From an uncultured Clostridia bacterium (GTDB lineage: Bacteria; Bacillota; Clostridia; TANB77; CAG-508): 12,733 nt of DNA. The notes below the pieces were generated by a model that worked only from the letters and a program-made list of their open reading frames with translations, did not search any database and was not told the DNA's origin. The translations under genes and the position numbers were made by a program. Of the stretch, positions 6,943 to 12,733 are shown piece after piece. Location of the stretch: positions 1-12,733 of the forward strand of contig CAORJJ010000027.1 of assembly GCA_948517135.1 (NCBI GenBank), written 5' to 3'. Numbering within the stretch: the first letter of the stretch is position 1; each line of letters begins with the position of its first letter.

Positions 6943-7125
6943 TTATTCAGCTTTTTTTGCAATTACTTCTTTTCCATCATAGTAACCACAGTTTGAGCAA
7001 ACAGTATGTGGTCTAACTGGTTGATGACAATGTGAACATGTTGATAAATTTGTTTCTTCTATTTTCCATGTAGATCTTTTTAATCCAGTTCTAGCTTTTG
7101 ACCATCTTCTTTTTGGTTGTGCCAT
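6943..7125 (-). CDS. rpmF: 50S ribosomal protein L32, zinc-binding form
   Basis: L32 is a small structural protein of the large ribosomal subunit. The mature reading is 60 residues, normal for the family, beginning MAQPKRRWSKAR. The zinc ribbon is intact: Cys30-x2-Cys33 and Cys43-x2-Cys46, so this is the zinc-dependent version. The frame is open to 7164, but the ATG at 7125 is the start: it gives the conserved MAxPKRR N-terminus and has AAGGAGGG at 7133-7140. Transcription comes from a near-consensus promoter and ends at a good terminator, so it is a single-gene unit. In many Firmicutes a DUF177/YceD gene lies before rpmF; the gene upstream here does not look like it. Confidence 0.97.
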   Translation of the reverse strand: MAQPKRRWSKARTGLKRSTWKIEETNLSTCSHCHQPVRPHTVCSNCGYYDGKEVIAKKAE

Positions 7126-7132
7126 TTCAATT

Positions 7133-7140
7133 CCCTCCTT
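7133..7140 (-). promoter_or_regulatory. Ribosome binding site that fixes the rpmF start
   Basis: AAGGAGGG on the minus strand, seven bases before the ATG at 7125. The upstream in-frame start at 7164 has no comparable site and lies inside the predicted untranslated leader. Confidence 0.88.
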
Positions 7141-7191
7141 TAGTGACTTTTTTATATATGTCAAAATAAATTTTATTTCAAAGTTACTAAA
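7139..7191 (-). repeat. Long inverted repeat in the rpmF leader
   Basis: In the transcript sense TTTAGTAACTTT (7180-7191) can pair with AAAGTCACTAAA (7139-7150) at 11 of 12 positions, with a 29-base loop. The downstream arm touches the AAGGAGGG ribosome site. However, the predicted transcription start near 7187 would leave only about eight bases of the upstream arm in the RNA, so the fold may be weaker than it looks. Confidence 0.45.
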
Positions 7192-7193
7192 AT

Positions 7194-7222
7194 AGTATAC
7201 AACCTCTTAGCAACTTTGTCAA
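7194..7222 (-). promoter_or_regulatory. Strong sigma-A promoter for rpmF
   Basis: A perfect TTGACA (7217-7222), 17 bases, then TATACT (7194-7199). It is the closest match to consensus in the window, as expected for a ribosomal-protein gene. Transcription should start near 7187. Confidence 0.93.
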
Positions 7223-7228
7223 GCATTT

Positions 7229-7783
7229 CTACTTAAATTCTGTTTCAAATTTACTTCCTCTTTCAAGAATAATTTGATTTTCTATATTTCTATTTTCTAA
7301 CCTTAAAAATTCTATTTGTGCTTTAGTATCTCCAAATATTTCAAATTGTTTTTCTTTATGAACTACTGGTAAATAATTTTTGCTATTTGCAATTTTCTCT
7401 AAAGCCATTTTATAAACAGTTTCTTCTAATTCTTCTTGTGATTCATTACAATCCATTTTTATTTCATTATATAACATACTCATTTCTGATGTAAACTTTC
7501 CTGCTAAATCAGCAATTGCACAGGCATATAAATCTGACATCATATCTTTTGAATCACATTTTTCATTTTCTTTTACTTTAACTGTTTGAAGTAATTGAAT
7601 TTTTAATTTTAGATTTTTTAACTTTTCTATTTGTAAATCATTTTTCTTGTTAAAATACCCCAAAAAAGTAAGCCCTTCTTCTGAAACTTCTTCATGTTCT
7701 CTAAAATATTTTTGTATTTTAGCACTTTTTATGGAATTTTGAACATTTATATACAAATTTTTCTTGTTTCTTTTTGACTCCAT
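7229..7783 (-). CDS. Hypothetical charged helical protein, 184 aa
   Basis: I do not recognise this protein. It is 184 residues, highly charged and apparently mostly helical, with Lys/Glu-rich stretches (48-75, 115-132, 153-176) that could be coiled coil. It has no signal peptide, membrane segment or paired Cys. Near the middle, DLYACAIADLAGKFTSEM (84-101) is the least charged part. AGAGGT at 7794-7799, ten bases from the ATG, supports the start. A plausible promoter sits just upstream. It lies between the deaminase-SLOG gene and rpmF, where a DUF177/YceD gene is often found, but neither composition nor length suggests that family. Its base composition matches the chromosome-like part of the window. 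Real gene; function unknown. Confidence 0.8.
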   Translation of the reverse strand: MESKRNKKNLYINVQNSIKSAKIQKYFREHEEVSEEGLTFLGYFNKKNDLQIEKLKNLKLKIQLLQTVKVKENEKCDSKDMMSDLYACAIADLAGKFTSEMSMLYNEIKMDCNESQEELEETVYKMALEKIANSKNYLPVVHKEKQFEIFGDTKAQIEFLRLENRNIENQIILERGSKFETEFK

Positions 7784-7822
7784 CTTTTGTTATACCTCTA
7801 TTTTTTCACGTACTACAAGTAT

Positions 7823-7851
7823 ATTTTACCAATATGTAAATAATATTTCAA
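7823..7851 (-). promoter_or_regulatory. Possible promoter for the 184-aa gene
   Basis: TTGAAA (7846-7851), 17 bases, then TAAAAT (7823-7828), in the 91-bp gap after the deaminase-SLOG gene. The gap is so A/T-rich that chance matches are easy, and no terminator for the upstream gene is visible. Confidence 0.5.
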
Positions 7852-7874
7852 TATTTGTTATAAAAATGTAATCT

Positions 7875-10397
7875 TTAAGCTAATTTATTATCATCTCCTA
7901 ATTCTGGATAGTCTGATAATATTTTCTCTGCTAAATTATCATTTATTTTAAATGCTTTAACATATCCTTCTAATGATGTTGCTTTATCTTTTAATGCTTC
8001 TACATCTGAATTAACATATATTTTAGCTTTTCCTTTTCCATTTTTAGCTTCTTGAACTAAATTTGATACTGGAGAATTTCCATCAAATGCTACAACTATT
8101 GAATTTCTTCTTTCAAATATTTCATAATTAAAGCTTTTGTATATTCCCATTTCTTCTCTTTCTGTTGATATTCTAACTCCATTTATATTTTCTTTTAATA
8201 AATTATCTACTTCTTCTGCAGATACTTCTTTAGGAACAATTGCATTTATTTCAATTTTTTTGTTTAATTCTTTTGCTACATCTAGAACTGCTTTTTCATA
8301 TCCATTAATTTTATGTCCTACTACAAAATATACTTTTTCATCATCTAAATTTTCTACTAATTTTCTTATAACATTTTTTCCTTCATTACTTAAAATAGTT
8401 TCTCTATTTTTAGCATTAAAACTTCCACCTGCTATAATGATTGGTACTTTATTTTCTGGTAATTTTTTAATTTTTGTTTTTAACATTTCTTCTGAATCTA
8501 ATTTATCACTAATTCTCATAGGTATGATATCATTTTTACTTTTTTCAAAATTTTCTTTTTCACTTTCAAGTATAGCTTCTCTTATTGTTCTACCTGCAAG
8601 AAATTCTTCAAATTTCTTAGATTTCTCTTTAAAATACTTTTTAGAATGTTCTATTATCTCATCTTCTACTTCTCTCATTTTGGCAAAATCTTTTTCATTA
8701 AGCCCTATTAAATTCTGAAGAGCTAACTGTTCATCAAGAGTATCAGTTCCATAAAATCCACATCCATCAGTACCTTGTATACATTTAACTCCATTTTTTA
8801 AATATGTTTTTAATGGATGTTTATCTAATGCTGTTAAATTATTTAATCTTACATTAGATGTTAATTGAAACTCTAAGATTGCACCTGTTTCTTTCATTAA
8901 TTTTATTAAATCTTTACCTTCTTTTGAATTCAAATCTGCTGTATATAATCCATGACCTAATCTAAATCTAGGTAACTTTTGACCTTCCATTAATGAATCT
9001 TTTATACATTCTATTGATTTTGCAACATTATCTCTTAAACTGTCATTTTCTCCTGCATGTATTCTTACTGTAAATCCATTATCTTCATTTACAGCATATT
9101 GTACAAGTTCTTTTATTACTGGTTTTAGTTCTGTAATATCATTTATTTCTTCACCAATAAAATCGCTTCCAACAACATATGGACTTCTTGCAATTGCTCT
9201 TAAAACATCTAAATTTTCTCTTAAATAGTTTGAATTTGTTGTTTGATCTTTTATTATTGTTAATGGTATACGTCTTATTGCAAATAATAATCTGATTTGT
9301 ACACCTGTTTCTTTTTCAATTTTTGGCATAACTTCATGTATATCTTCTAAAACTTTTATTGCTGGTTCACCAATTTTAGCCAAATCTGTATCAGCAATTT
9401 CTGAATATAAAATTCCTTGTTTTTGATATTCCCTTGCTATCCATAAATATTTATCTTGTCTTAATGTGTTATGTTCATATTTACTTCCTGTTTTTTTATC
9501 TTCTATCATTTTTTTAACATAATTTACTATATCTAATTCAGGTATTTTTTCAATTTTCTTACTGTTTAATTTTATTTTATTTTCTGATATAGTGCCTTTA
9601 CAAAATACATATCTATAAATATATAATTTTTCTAAATTTGTGAAAACCGCTTGCCCATCCTTCAATAATGCTAAACTTGTTCTAACTTTTTGAAGATTTT
9701 CTTGCGCATTTTCTAAATTATTTAATATTAAATCTGCAAAATTTATAAATGTATTATCATCTATTTTTCTTGTTAAATATTTTCCAGTTAATTCTGAATT
9801 TTCAAATTGTTTTTCTATAATTTTTCTATCTTTATAAATTGCTTTTTCTTGTTTTTCTGTTAATTTCAAATTTAATTTTTTAATATAATATAGTGGATAT
9901 CTAAGTTGGTTTGCAATTCCAAGTGATATTAAAACATCTGGTGATAAATTGGCATTCATATGTGTATGCACATCTGTTCTAAATTTTGACTTTTTGAAAA
10001 TATATGATTTTACAATTGATTTCTTAATATCAAAATTATATTGTTTTGTTTGAGACATTAATGTTTTTGTAATCGCAGGCATCTTTGCTTTTACTTCAAT
10101 TTTATTTGCATATATATTAGCAATTTTCATTCCTGCTAATCTAAAAATATATACCTCTTCATTTTCGCCATTAATTGAAGCAGGTATAGTATTTTTTATT
10201 ATTTTTAAATTATTTTCATCTCTTATAGTTTCTAAATTACAGATTTTTGCTAAATTAGTAATTAAATTTCCACTTTTATGGTTTGGAGTTCTTATAATAT
10301 ATGTTATTTCATCCATATTATCAGCTTTATATAGTTCTACAACAATATCCTTTTCTCTATCTATATAAAATCTATTAAAATATTTTAAATTTTCCAT
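7875..10397 (-). CDS. Adenosine-deaminase-like metallohydrolase with C-terminal SLOG-like domain
   Basis: This 840-residue protein has three parts. Residues 1-136 are an uncharacterised N-terminal region. Residues 138-610 are an amidohydrolase barrel of the adenosine/AMP deaminase type: HTH (144-146), VGSDFIGEE (409-417), HAGE (447-450), RLGHG (479-483), TSN (513-515), HP (527-528) and TDG (543-545). By eye, the ADA zinc ligands His144, His146, His447 and Asp544 and the catalytic Glu450 and His482 are kept. The pocket Asp19 of human ADA is Asn148 and Asp296 is Gly545, so the substrate may not be adenosine. About 100 extra residues lie between HTH and VGSD. Residues 650-800 resemble SLOG/YspA-like nucleotide-binding domains: AGGS (656-659), VVGHKINGYEKAV (692-704) and VVAFDGNSP (768-776). 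AAGGAG lies at 10410-10415, 12 bases from the ATG. It has its own promoter. Deamination of a nucleoside or nucleotide is inferred. Confidence 0.85.
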   Translation of the reverse strand: MENLKYFNRFYIDREKDIVVELYKADNMDEITYIIRTPNHKSGNLITNLAKICNLETIRDENNLKIIKNTIPASINGENEEVYIFRLAGMKIANIYANKIEVKAKMPAITKTLMSQTKQYNFDIKKSIVKSYIFKKSKFRTDVHTHMNANLSPDVLISLGIANQLRYPLYYIKKLNLKLTEKQEKAIYKDRKIIEKQFENSELTGKYLTRKIDDNTFINFADLILNNLENAQENLQKVRTSLALLKDGQAVFTNLEKLYIYRYVFCKGTISENKIKLNSKKIEKIPELDIVNYVKKMIEDKKTGSKYEHNTLRQDKYLWIAREYQKQGILYSEIADTDLAKIGEPAIKVLEDIHEVMPKIEKETGVQIRLLFAIRRIPLTIIKDQTTNSNYLRENLDVLRAIARSPYVVGSDFIGEEINDITELKPVIKELVQYAVNEDNGFTVRIHAGENDSLRDNVAKSIECIKDSLMEGQKLPRFRLGHGLYTADLNSKEGKDLIKLMKETGAILEFQLTSNVRLNNLTALDKHPLKTYLKNGVKCIQGTDGCGFYGTDTLDEQLALQNLIGLNEKDFAKMREVEDEIIEHSKKYFKEKSKKFEEFLAGRTIREAILESEKENFEKSKNDIIPMRISDKLDSEEMLKTKIKKLPENKVPIIIAGGSFNAKNRETILSNEGKNVIRKLVENLDDEKVYFVVGHKINGYEKAVLDVAKELNKKIEINAIVPKEVSAEEVDNLLKENINGVRISTEREEMGIYKSFNYEIFERRNSIVVAFDGNSPVSNLVQEAKNGKGKAKIYVNSDVEALKDKATSLEGYVKAFKINDNLAEKILSDYPELGDDNKLA

Positions 10398-10448
10398 TAT
10401 TATAATATTCTCCTTTTCTTTTATATTAAATCAACTTGTTAATTCTAT

Positions 10449-10477
10449 ATTATACCAGAAAACAAGCCTTATTTCAA
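10449..10477 (-). promoter_or_regulatory. Extended -10 promoter for the deaminase-SLOG gene
   Basis: TTGAAA (10472-10477), 17 bases, then a perfect TATAAT (10449-10454) preceded by TGG, an extended -10. It lies just after the inositol-monophosphatase-family gene and makes the 840-aa gene its own transcription unit. Confidence 0.85.
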
Positions 10478-10500
10478 GTGTTTTGGAGAATTTCATCAAT

Positions 10501-11277
10501 TTATTTCACATATTTTTTAATTGTTTCTACAACTTCATCATGAACTACTTTATTACTTACAACAGCTCCTTTAATATCATTATCATATCTTTGGTCTTCA
10601 CCAAAAAGATTTGTTACTTTTCCACCAGCCTCTTCAACAATTACTTTTACTGCTGCTATATCACAATTCTTTCTTTTGGTTCCTGGAAATATTGCTAAAC
10701 AGAAATCGCCATTTGCAACACACATACAAGCTCTAATAACACTTCCAACTCCAACAAAATATGTTTTTTCTCCAAGCTTTTTTATAACATCAAATATATT
10801 ATATTCTGCATTTGCCCACATATCAAAATTACATACTGTTTTCATATCATTTAGTTCATAATTATTAACTGTAATCTTTTCATTATTTTTATATGCCCCT
10901 TTACCTTTAATTGCAGTATATAAACTATCTGTAAAAACATCATATACAACACCAAGCTGTGACTCTCCATTTATTACCAAACCTAAAGAAAATACTGCTA
11001 CTGGTATATGTCTAGCATACATTGCAGTTCCATCAACTGGATCACACACCCAAACATAGTCACTTTTTCCAAATTGTTCTTCTTCTCCATCAACTGAATG
11101 TTCTGGGAATTTTTCTTTTACTCTACTTATTAAATAGGAATTTATCTCTTTATCTGCTAAAGTAACAATTGTTTTATCTCCTTTATAACTTGCCCCATTA
11201 CTACTATTAAAATATTTCATTATTATTTTACCTGCATTATATGCAATATCTTTTGCAAATTCTAAATACTCTTCCAT
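10501..11277 (-). CDS. Inositol monophosphatase family protein
   Basis: The family consists of Mg2+-dependent, Li+-sensitive phosphatases that remove phosphate from inositol phosphates and related sugar or nucleotide phosphates, such as 3'-phosphoadenosine 5'-phosphate or fructose bisphosphate. The 258 residues are full length. Metal-binding motifs are complete: GEE (64-66), DPVDGT (79-84) and the third metal Asp206 in CDIAA (205-209), where WDxAA is usual and Trp is replaced by Cys. AGGAG at 11285-11289 precedes the ATG by seven bases. It is transcribed from its own promoter, divergently from the histidine-phosphatase gene. SuhB is the E. coli homologue, but the substrate cannot be told from sequence, so I give no symbol. 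Confidence 0.92.
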   Translation of the reverse strand: MEEYLEFAKDIAYNAGKIIMKYFNSSNGASYKGDKTIVTLADKEINSYLISRVKEKFPEHSVDGEEEQFGKSDYVWVCDPVDGTAMYARHIPVAVFSLGLVINGESQLGVVYDVFTDSLYTAIKGKGAYKNNEKITVNNYELNDMKTVCNFDMWANAEYNIFDVIKKLGEKTYFVGVGSVIRACMCVANGDFCLAIFPGTKRKNCDIAAVKVIVEEAGGKVTNLFGEDQRYDNDIKGAVVSNKVVHDEVVETIKKYVK

Positions 11278-11307
11278 TTGTTCTCTCCTATAATATAATT
11301 TTTAACT

Positions 11308-11336
11308 ATTTTAACATATTAATATAATTGTAGCAA
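11308..11336 (-). promoter_or_regulatory. Promoter for the inositol-monophosphatase-family gene
   Basis: TTGCTA (11331-11336), 17 bases, then TAAAAT (11308-11313) preceded by TGT, an extended -10. Its -35 lies eight bases from the -35 of the divergent promoter, so the two could compete for RNA polymerase or share control. Confidence 0.7.
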
Positions 11337-11344
11337 ATAACATA

Positions 11345-11373
11345 TTGCTTAATTAATAAAACAATGATATAAT
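11345..11373 (+). promoter_or_regulatory. Promoter for the histidine-phosphatase gene
   Basis: TTGCTT (11345-11350), 17 bases, then a perfect TATAAT (11368-11373) preceded by TGA, an extended -10. Transcription would start near 11380, just before the AGAGAGGTGA ribosome site. Confidence 0.85.
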
Positions 11374-11404
11374 GTTTACATAAAAAATATAGAGAGGTGA
11401 TTAT

Positions 11405-12046
11405 ATGCGAATTTTTCTTGTACGTCATGGAGAGTCTGTCGCTAATATTGGAGGGAACTATGAACATCGGTTACCCGATCATTTAGTTCAGTTAAGTCCC
11501 AAAGGTATTGAGCAAGCTCGCAATGCTGGTCTATGGCTTGCAAACTACTGCTACTCAAAGGAAATTGACCTAAATAATTCCCGAATTTGGAGAAGTCCAT
11601 TTATACGGACAAGGCAAACATGCGATGAGTTCAACAAATTTTTGAATATCACAGATATTCGAGAAGAAGTTTCACTCATTGAGCAACAATTCGGACTGTT
11701 TGATGCAATTCCTAAAAAGCAGTGGGCTGAGCTGTATCCGGCAGAATATGAGGAGTATGTACGTCAAAGAGAAAATGGTGGTAAGTTTTTTACAAAGCTT
11801 CCATTGGGAGAAAGTCCTTTTGATGTATCTATAAGGGCTTACCAATTCCTCGATATTGTCCGGCGAGATTATGCTGAAGATGGAGTGGAAACGTTATTTG
11901 TGTTCACACACGGAACTACACTGCGTACCATTCTTCTCCGCTATTTCAGATATTCTCCTGAATGGTATCATGATGAAAGAAATCCAAAAAACTGTTGGAT
12001 TAGAGAAATTAATGATCACACTGATTGCGGTTATATTAATGTGTAA
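11405..12046 (+). CDS. Histidine phosphatase family protein
   Basis: This is a branch of the phosphoglycerate-mutase-like superfamily, which moves or removes phosphate through a phosphohistidine. Of its 213 residues, VRHGES (6-11) carries the nucleophile His8. RSPFIRTRQT (63-72) is the SPL-R-QT-like motif. Glu93 probably acts as the acid, and THG (168-170) holds the second catalytic His169. The substrate is not readable; related proteins act on sugar phosphates, cobamide precursors or phosphoproteins. It has a strong ribosome site (AGAGAGGTGA, 11391-11400) and ends in a perfect terminator. Its base and codon use differ clearly from its neighbours: 26 of the 60 bases at 11461-11520 are G or C, and CGG, CCG and CTG codons appear. 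It is the only plus-strand gene besides the one at the left edge. Horizontal gain is likely. Confidence 0.92.
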   Translation: MRIFLVRHGESVANIGGNYEHRLPDHLVQLSPKGIEQARNAGLWLANYCYSKEIDLNNSRIWRSPFIRTRQTCDEFNKFLNITDIREEVSLIEQQFGLFDAIPKKQWAELYPAEYEEYVRQRENGGKFFTKLPLGESPFDVSIRAYQFLDIVRRDYAEDGVETLFVFTHGTTLRTILLRYFRYSPEWYHDERNPKNCWIREINDHTDCGYINV

Positions 12047-12052
12047 TCAACA

Positions 12053-12089
12053 AAAAACCTTCTGTACTTTCATAGTACAGAAGGTTTTT
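12053..12089. terminator. Bidirectional rho-independent terminator
   Basis: AAAAACCTTCTGTACT (12053-12068) and its exact complement (12074-12089) form a perfect 16-bp stem with a 5-base loop (ttcat). The right arm ends in five T, and the left starts with six A, so it can stop transcription both from the histidine-phosphatase gene (+) and from the small membrane-protein gene (-). Confidence 0.95.
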
Positions 12090-12102
12090 GGCTTTAATAA
12101 TT

Positions 12103-12360
12103 TCATGAAAAAGCTACTATTGCAATCGCATTAAAACACCAAATAACAGCCCAAAATAAATGGATATACATATTCTTCACTTCTCCTAAATGTGAATCCA
12201 TTATACTTAAGACGATTGACAATATTACGATTACAGTCCGTATGCAAAGATGAACTTCAGTATAACTCCTATTGCAAAAAAGTTGTATTCCTAAAGTTGT
12301 GCACATTAAGATTGCTGTAATAATTGTTATAATACATTGCCAAACTTCTACTTTTTTCAT
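12103..12360 (-). CDS. Small three-helix membrane protein, 85 aa
   Basis: I do not recognise the family. The 85 residues form three hydrophobic helices at about 8-28, 36-54 and 64-84, with basic residues at the N-terminus (MKK) and a short charged loop DSHLGEVKN (55-63). It has five Cys (9, 20, 29, 39, 75), mostly within or next to the membrane. The start has GAGGAG upstream, about 12 bases from the ATG, a loose but usable spacing. It begins 24 bases after the lipoprotein gene and is probably its operon partner. It ends just before the bidirectional terminator. G+C is higher than in the housekeeping part. Function unknown; a membrane anchor or partner for the lipoprotein is only a guess. Confidence 0.7.
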   Translation of the reverse strand: MKKVEVWQCIITIITAILMCTTLGIQLFCNRSYTEVHLCIRTVIVILSIVLSIMDSHLGEVKNMYIHLFWAVIWCFNAIAIVAFS

Positions 12361-12384
12361 TATTAAATTTTTCTCCTCTCTTAA

Positions 12385-12726
12385 TTAGTTCGGATCATAT
12401 AAACGTGGACTTCCATCTGGATTATGCATTTCAAAAACTCCACCGCCATCAGCCCATTCAACATACGAAAACATTATATATGTCTCTGGATCATACATAA
12501 TAATTTGGTATATGTCTTGGTTCCACTTCCCAGTGTCAATCTTATTTACATTAATTACTACAAGAGATTCTACACTAGGTAAGTTTTCATTTTCATCAGA
12601 ATCATTTTCAATGATATCATCATCGATATAAACACTGTCATGATCCTCACCATCACATCCAGTTAAGAACACAGTTACAAACATGAGGGTGATAATTACC
12701 ACAAGTAAATTTCTCCGTTTTGTCAT
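12385..12726 (-). CDS. Small lipoprotein, 113 aa
   Basis: The N-terminus is a lipoprotein signal: basic MTKRR, a hydrophobic core (7-20) and the lipobox LTGC (21-24), so Cys24 should be lipidated and the protein held on the outer face of the membrane. Residues 25-50 are a very acidic, probably unstructured linker. The C-terminal part (55-113) looks like a small compact domain with MYDPETYIMFSYVEW (77-91), GGG (94-96) and NPDGSPRLY (102-110). This resembles a pattern seen in small exported Firmicute proteins, but I cannot name it with confidence. The ATG is seven bases from the window edge, so its ribosome site and promoter cannot be fully seen. It is probably followed in one transcript by the small membrane protein. 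Binding partner unknown. Confidence 0.8.
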   Translation of the reverse strand: MTKRRNLLVVIITLMFVTVFLTGCDGEDHDSVYIDDDIIENDSDENENLPSVESLVVINVNKIDTGKWNQDIYQIIMYDPETYIMFSYVEWADGGGVFEMHNPDGSPRLYDPN

Positions 12727-12733
12727 TTTATTC

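Noticed and set aside
7126..7164. rpmF starting at 7164
   Set aside because: The conserved L32 N-terminus and a strong AAGGAGGG site both mark the ATG at 7125.
8137..8718. Plus-strand open frame inside the deaminase-SLOG gene
   Set aside because: It is antisense to a well-supported protein, Phe/Ser/Leu-rich as expected from the complement of A/T-rich coding DNA, and lacks a ribosome site. The other plus-strand frames within der, gpsA, the zinc-ribbon gene and the inositol-monophosphatase-family gene are rejected on the same grounds.
7875..10397. RdrB of the RADAR anti-phage system
   Set aside because: Length and the deaminase core are similar in kind, but no RdrA-type ATPase is adjacent; neighbours are an inositol-monophosphatase-family gene and rpmF, each with its own promoter, and the C-terminal SLOG-like part is not a feature I associate with RdrB.
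11856..12134. Second plus-strand frame overlapping the histidine-phosphatase gene
   Set aside because: It overlaps a conserved protein in another frame and runs through the perfect terminator at 12053-12089, so it is a shadow.

Overview
The window is about 12.7 kb of very A/T-rich DNA. The minus strand carries bacterial housekeeping genes with strong AGGAGG-type ribosome sites and sigma-A-like promoters with 17-bp spacers. The gene content (der-plsY-gpsA, zinc-type ribosomal protein L32, a ComEB-type dCMP deaminase, D-aminoacyl-tRNA deacylase) and base composition point to a low-G+C Firmicute, most likely an uncultured Clostridia-type anaerobe. This is inference from content; no rRNA or species marker is present. 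No tRNA, rRNA, CRISPR array, insertion sequence or gene-free stretch over 300 bases is visible; the longest gap is 127 bp.

Layout, left to right. A 93-residue protein of unknown function (+) runs head-on into dtd (-), with their stop codons touching. Reading leftwards on the minus strand, the next block is der, plsY, gpsA, a zinc-ribbon protein and dtd. Der is a ribosome-assembly GTPase. PlsY and GpsA make the glycerol-3-phosphate acceptor and acylate it at the start of phospholipid synthesis. Dtd clears D-amino acids from tRNA. der and plsY each have a good promoter of their own. Upstream of der lies a polytopic membrane protein of the YfhO/PTPS-related type, broken by one extra base, behind a dCMP deaminase gene. 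The deaminase promoter follows directly after the rpmF terminator. rpmF has a near-consensus promoter. A 184-residue unknown protein and an 840-residue protein come next. The 840-residue protein joins an adenosine-deaminase-like metallohydrolase to a C-terminal SLOG-like Rossmann domain. An inositol-monophosphatase-family gene follows.

At about 11.3 kb the character changes. A divergent promoter region separates the inositol-monophosphatase gene from a plus-strand histidine-phosphatase gene whose G+C is visibly higher than its neighbours (26 of 60 bases at 11461-11520, against 10 of 60 at 9781-9840). A perfect 16-bp bidirectional terminator follows, then two minus-strand genes for a small membrane protein and a small lipoprotein. 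This right end looks like accessory or recently acquired DNA.

Most notable are the deaminase-SLOG fusion, whose substrate-pocket residues differ from true adenosine deaminase; the single-base frameshift in the membrane protein; a perfect hairpin just upstream of the plsY ribosome site; and a long dyad that ends on the rpmF ribosome site.
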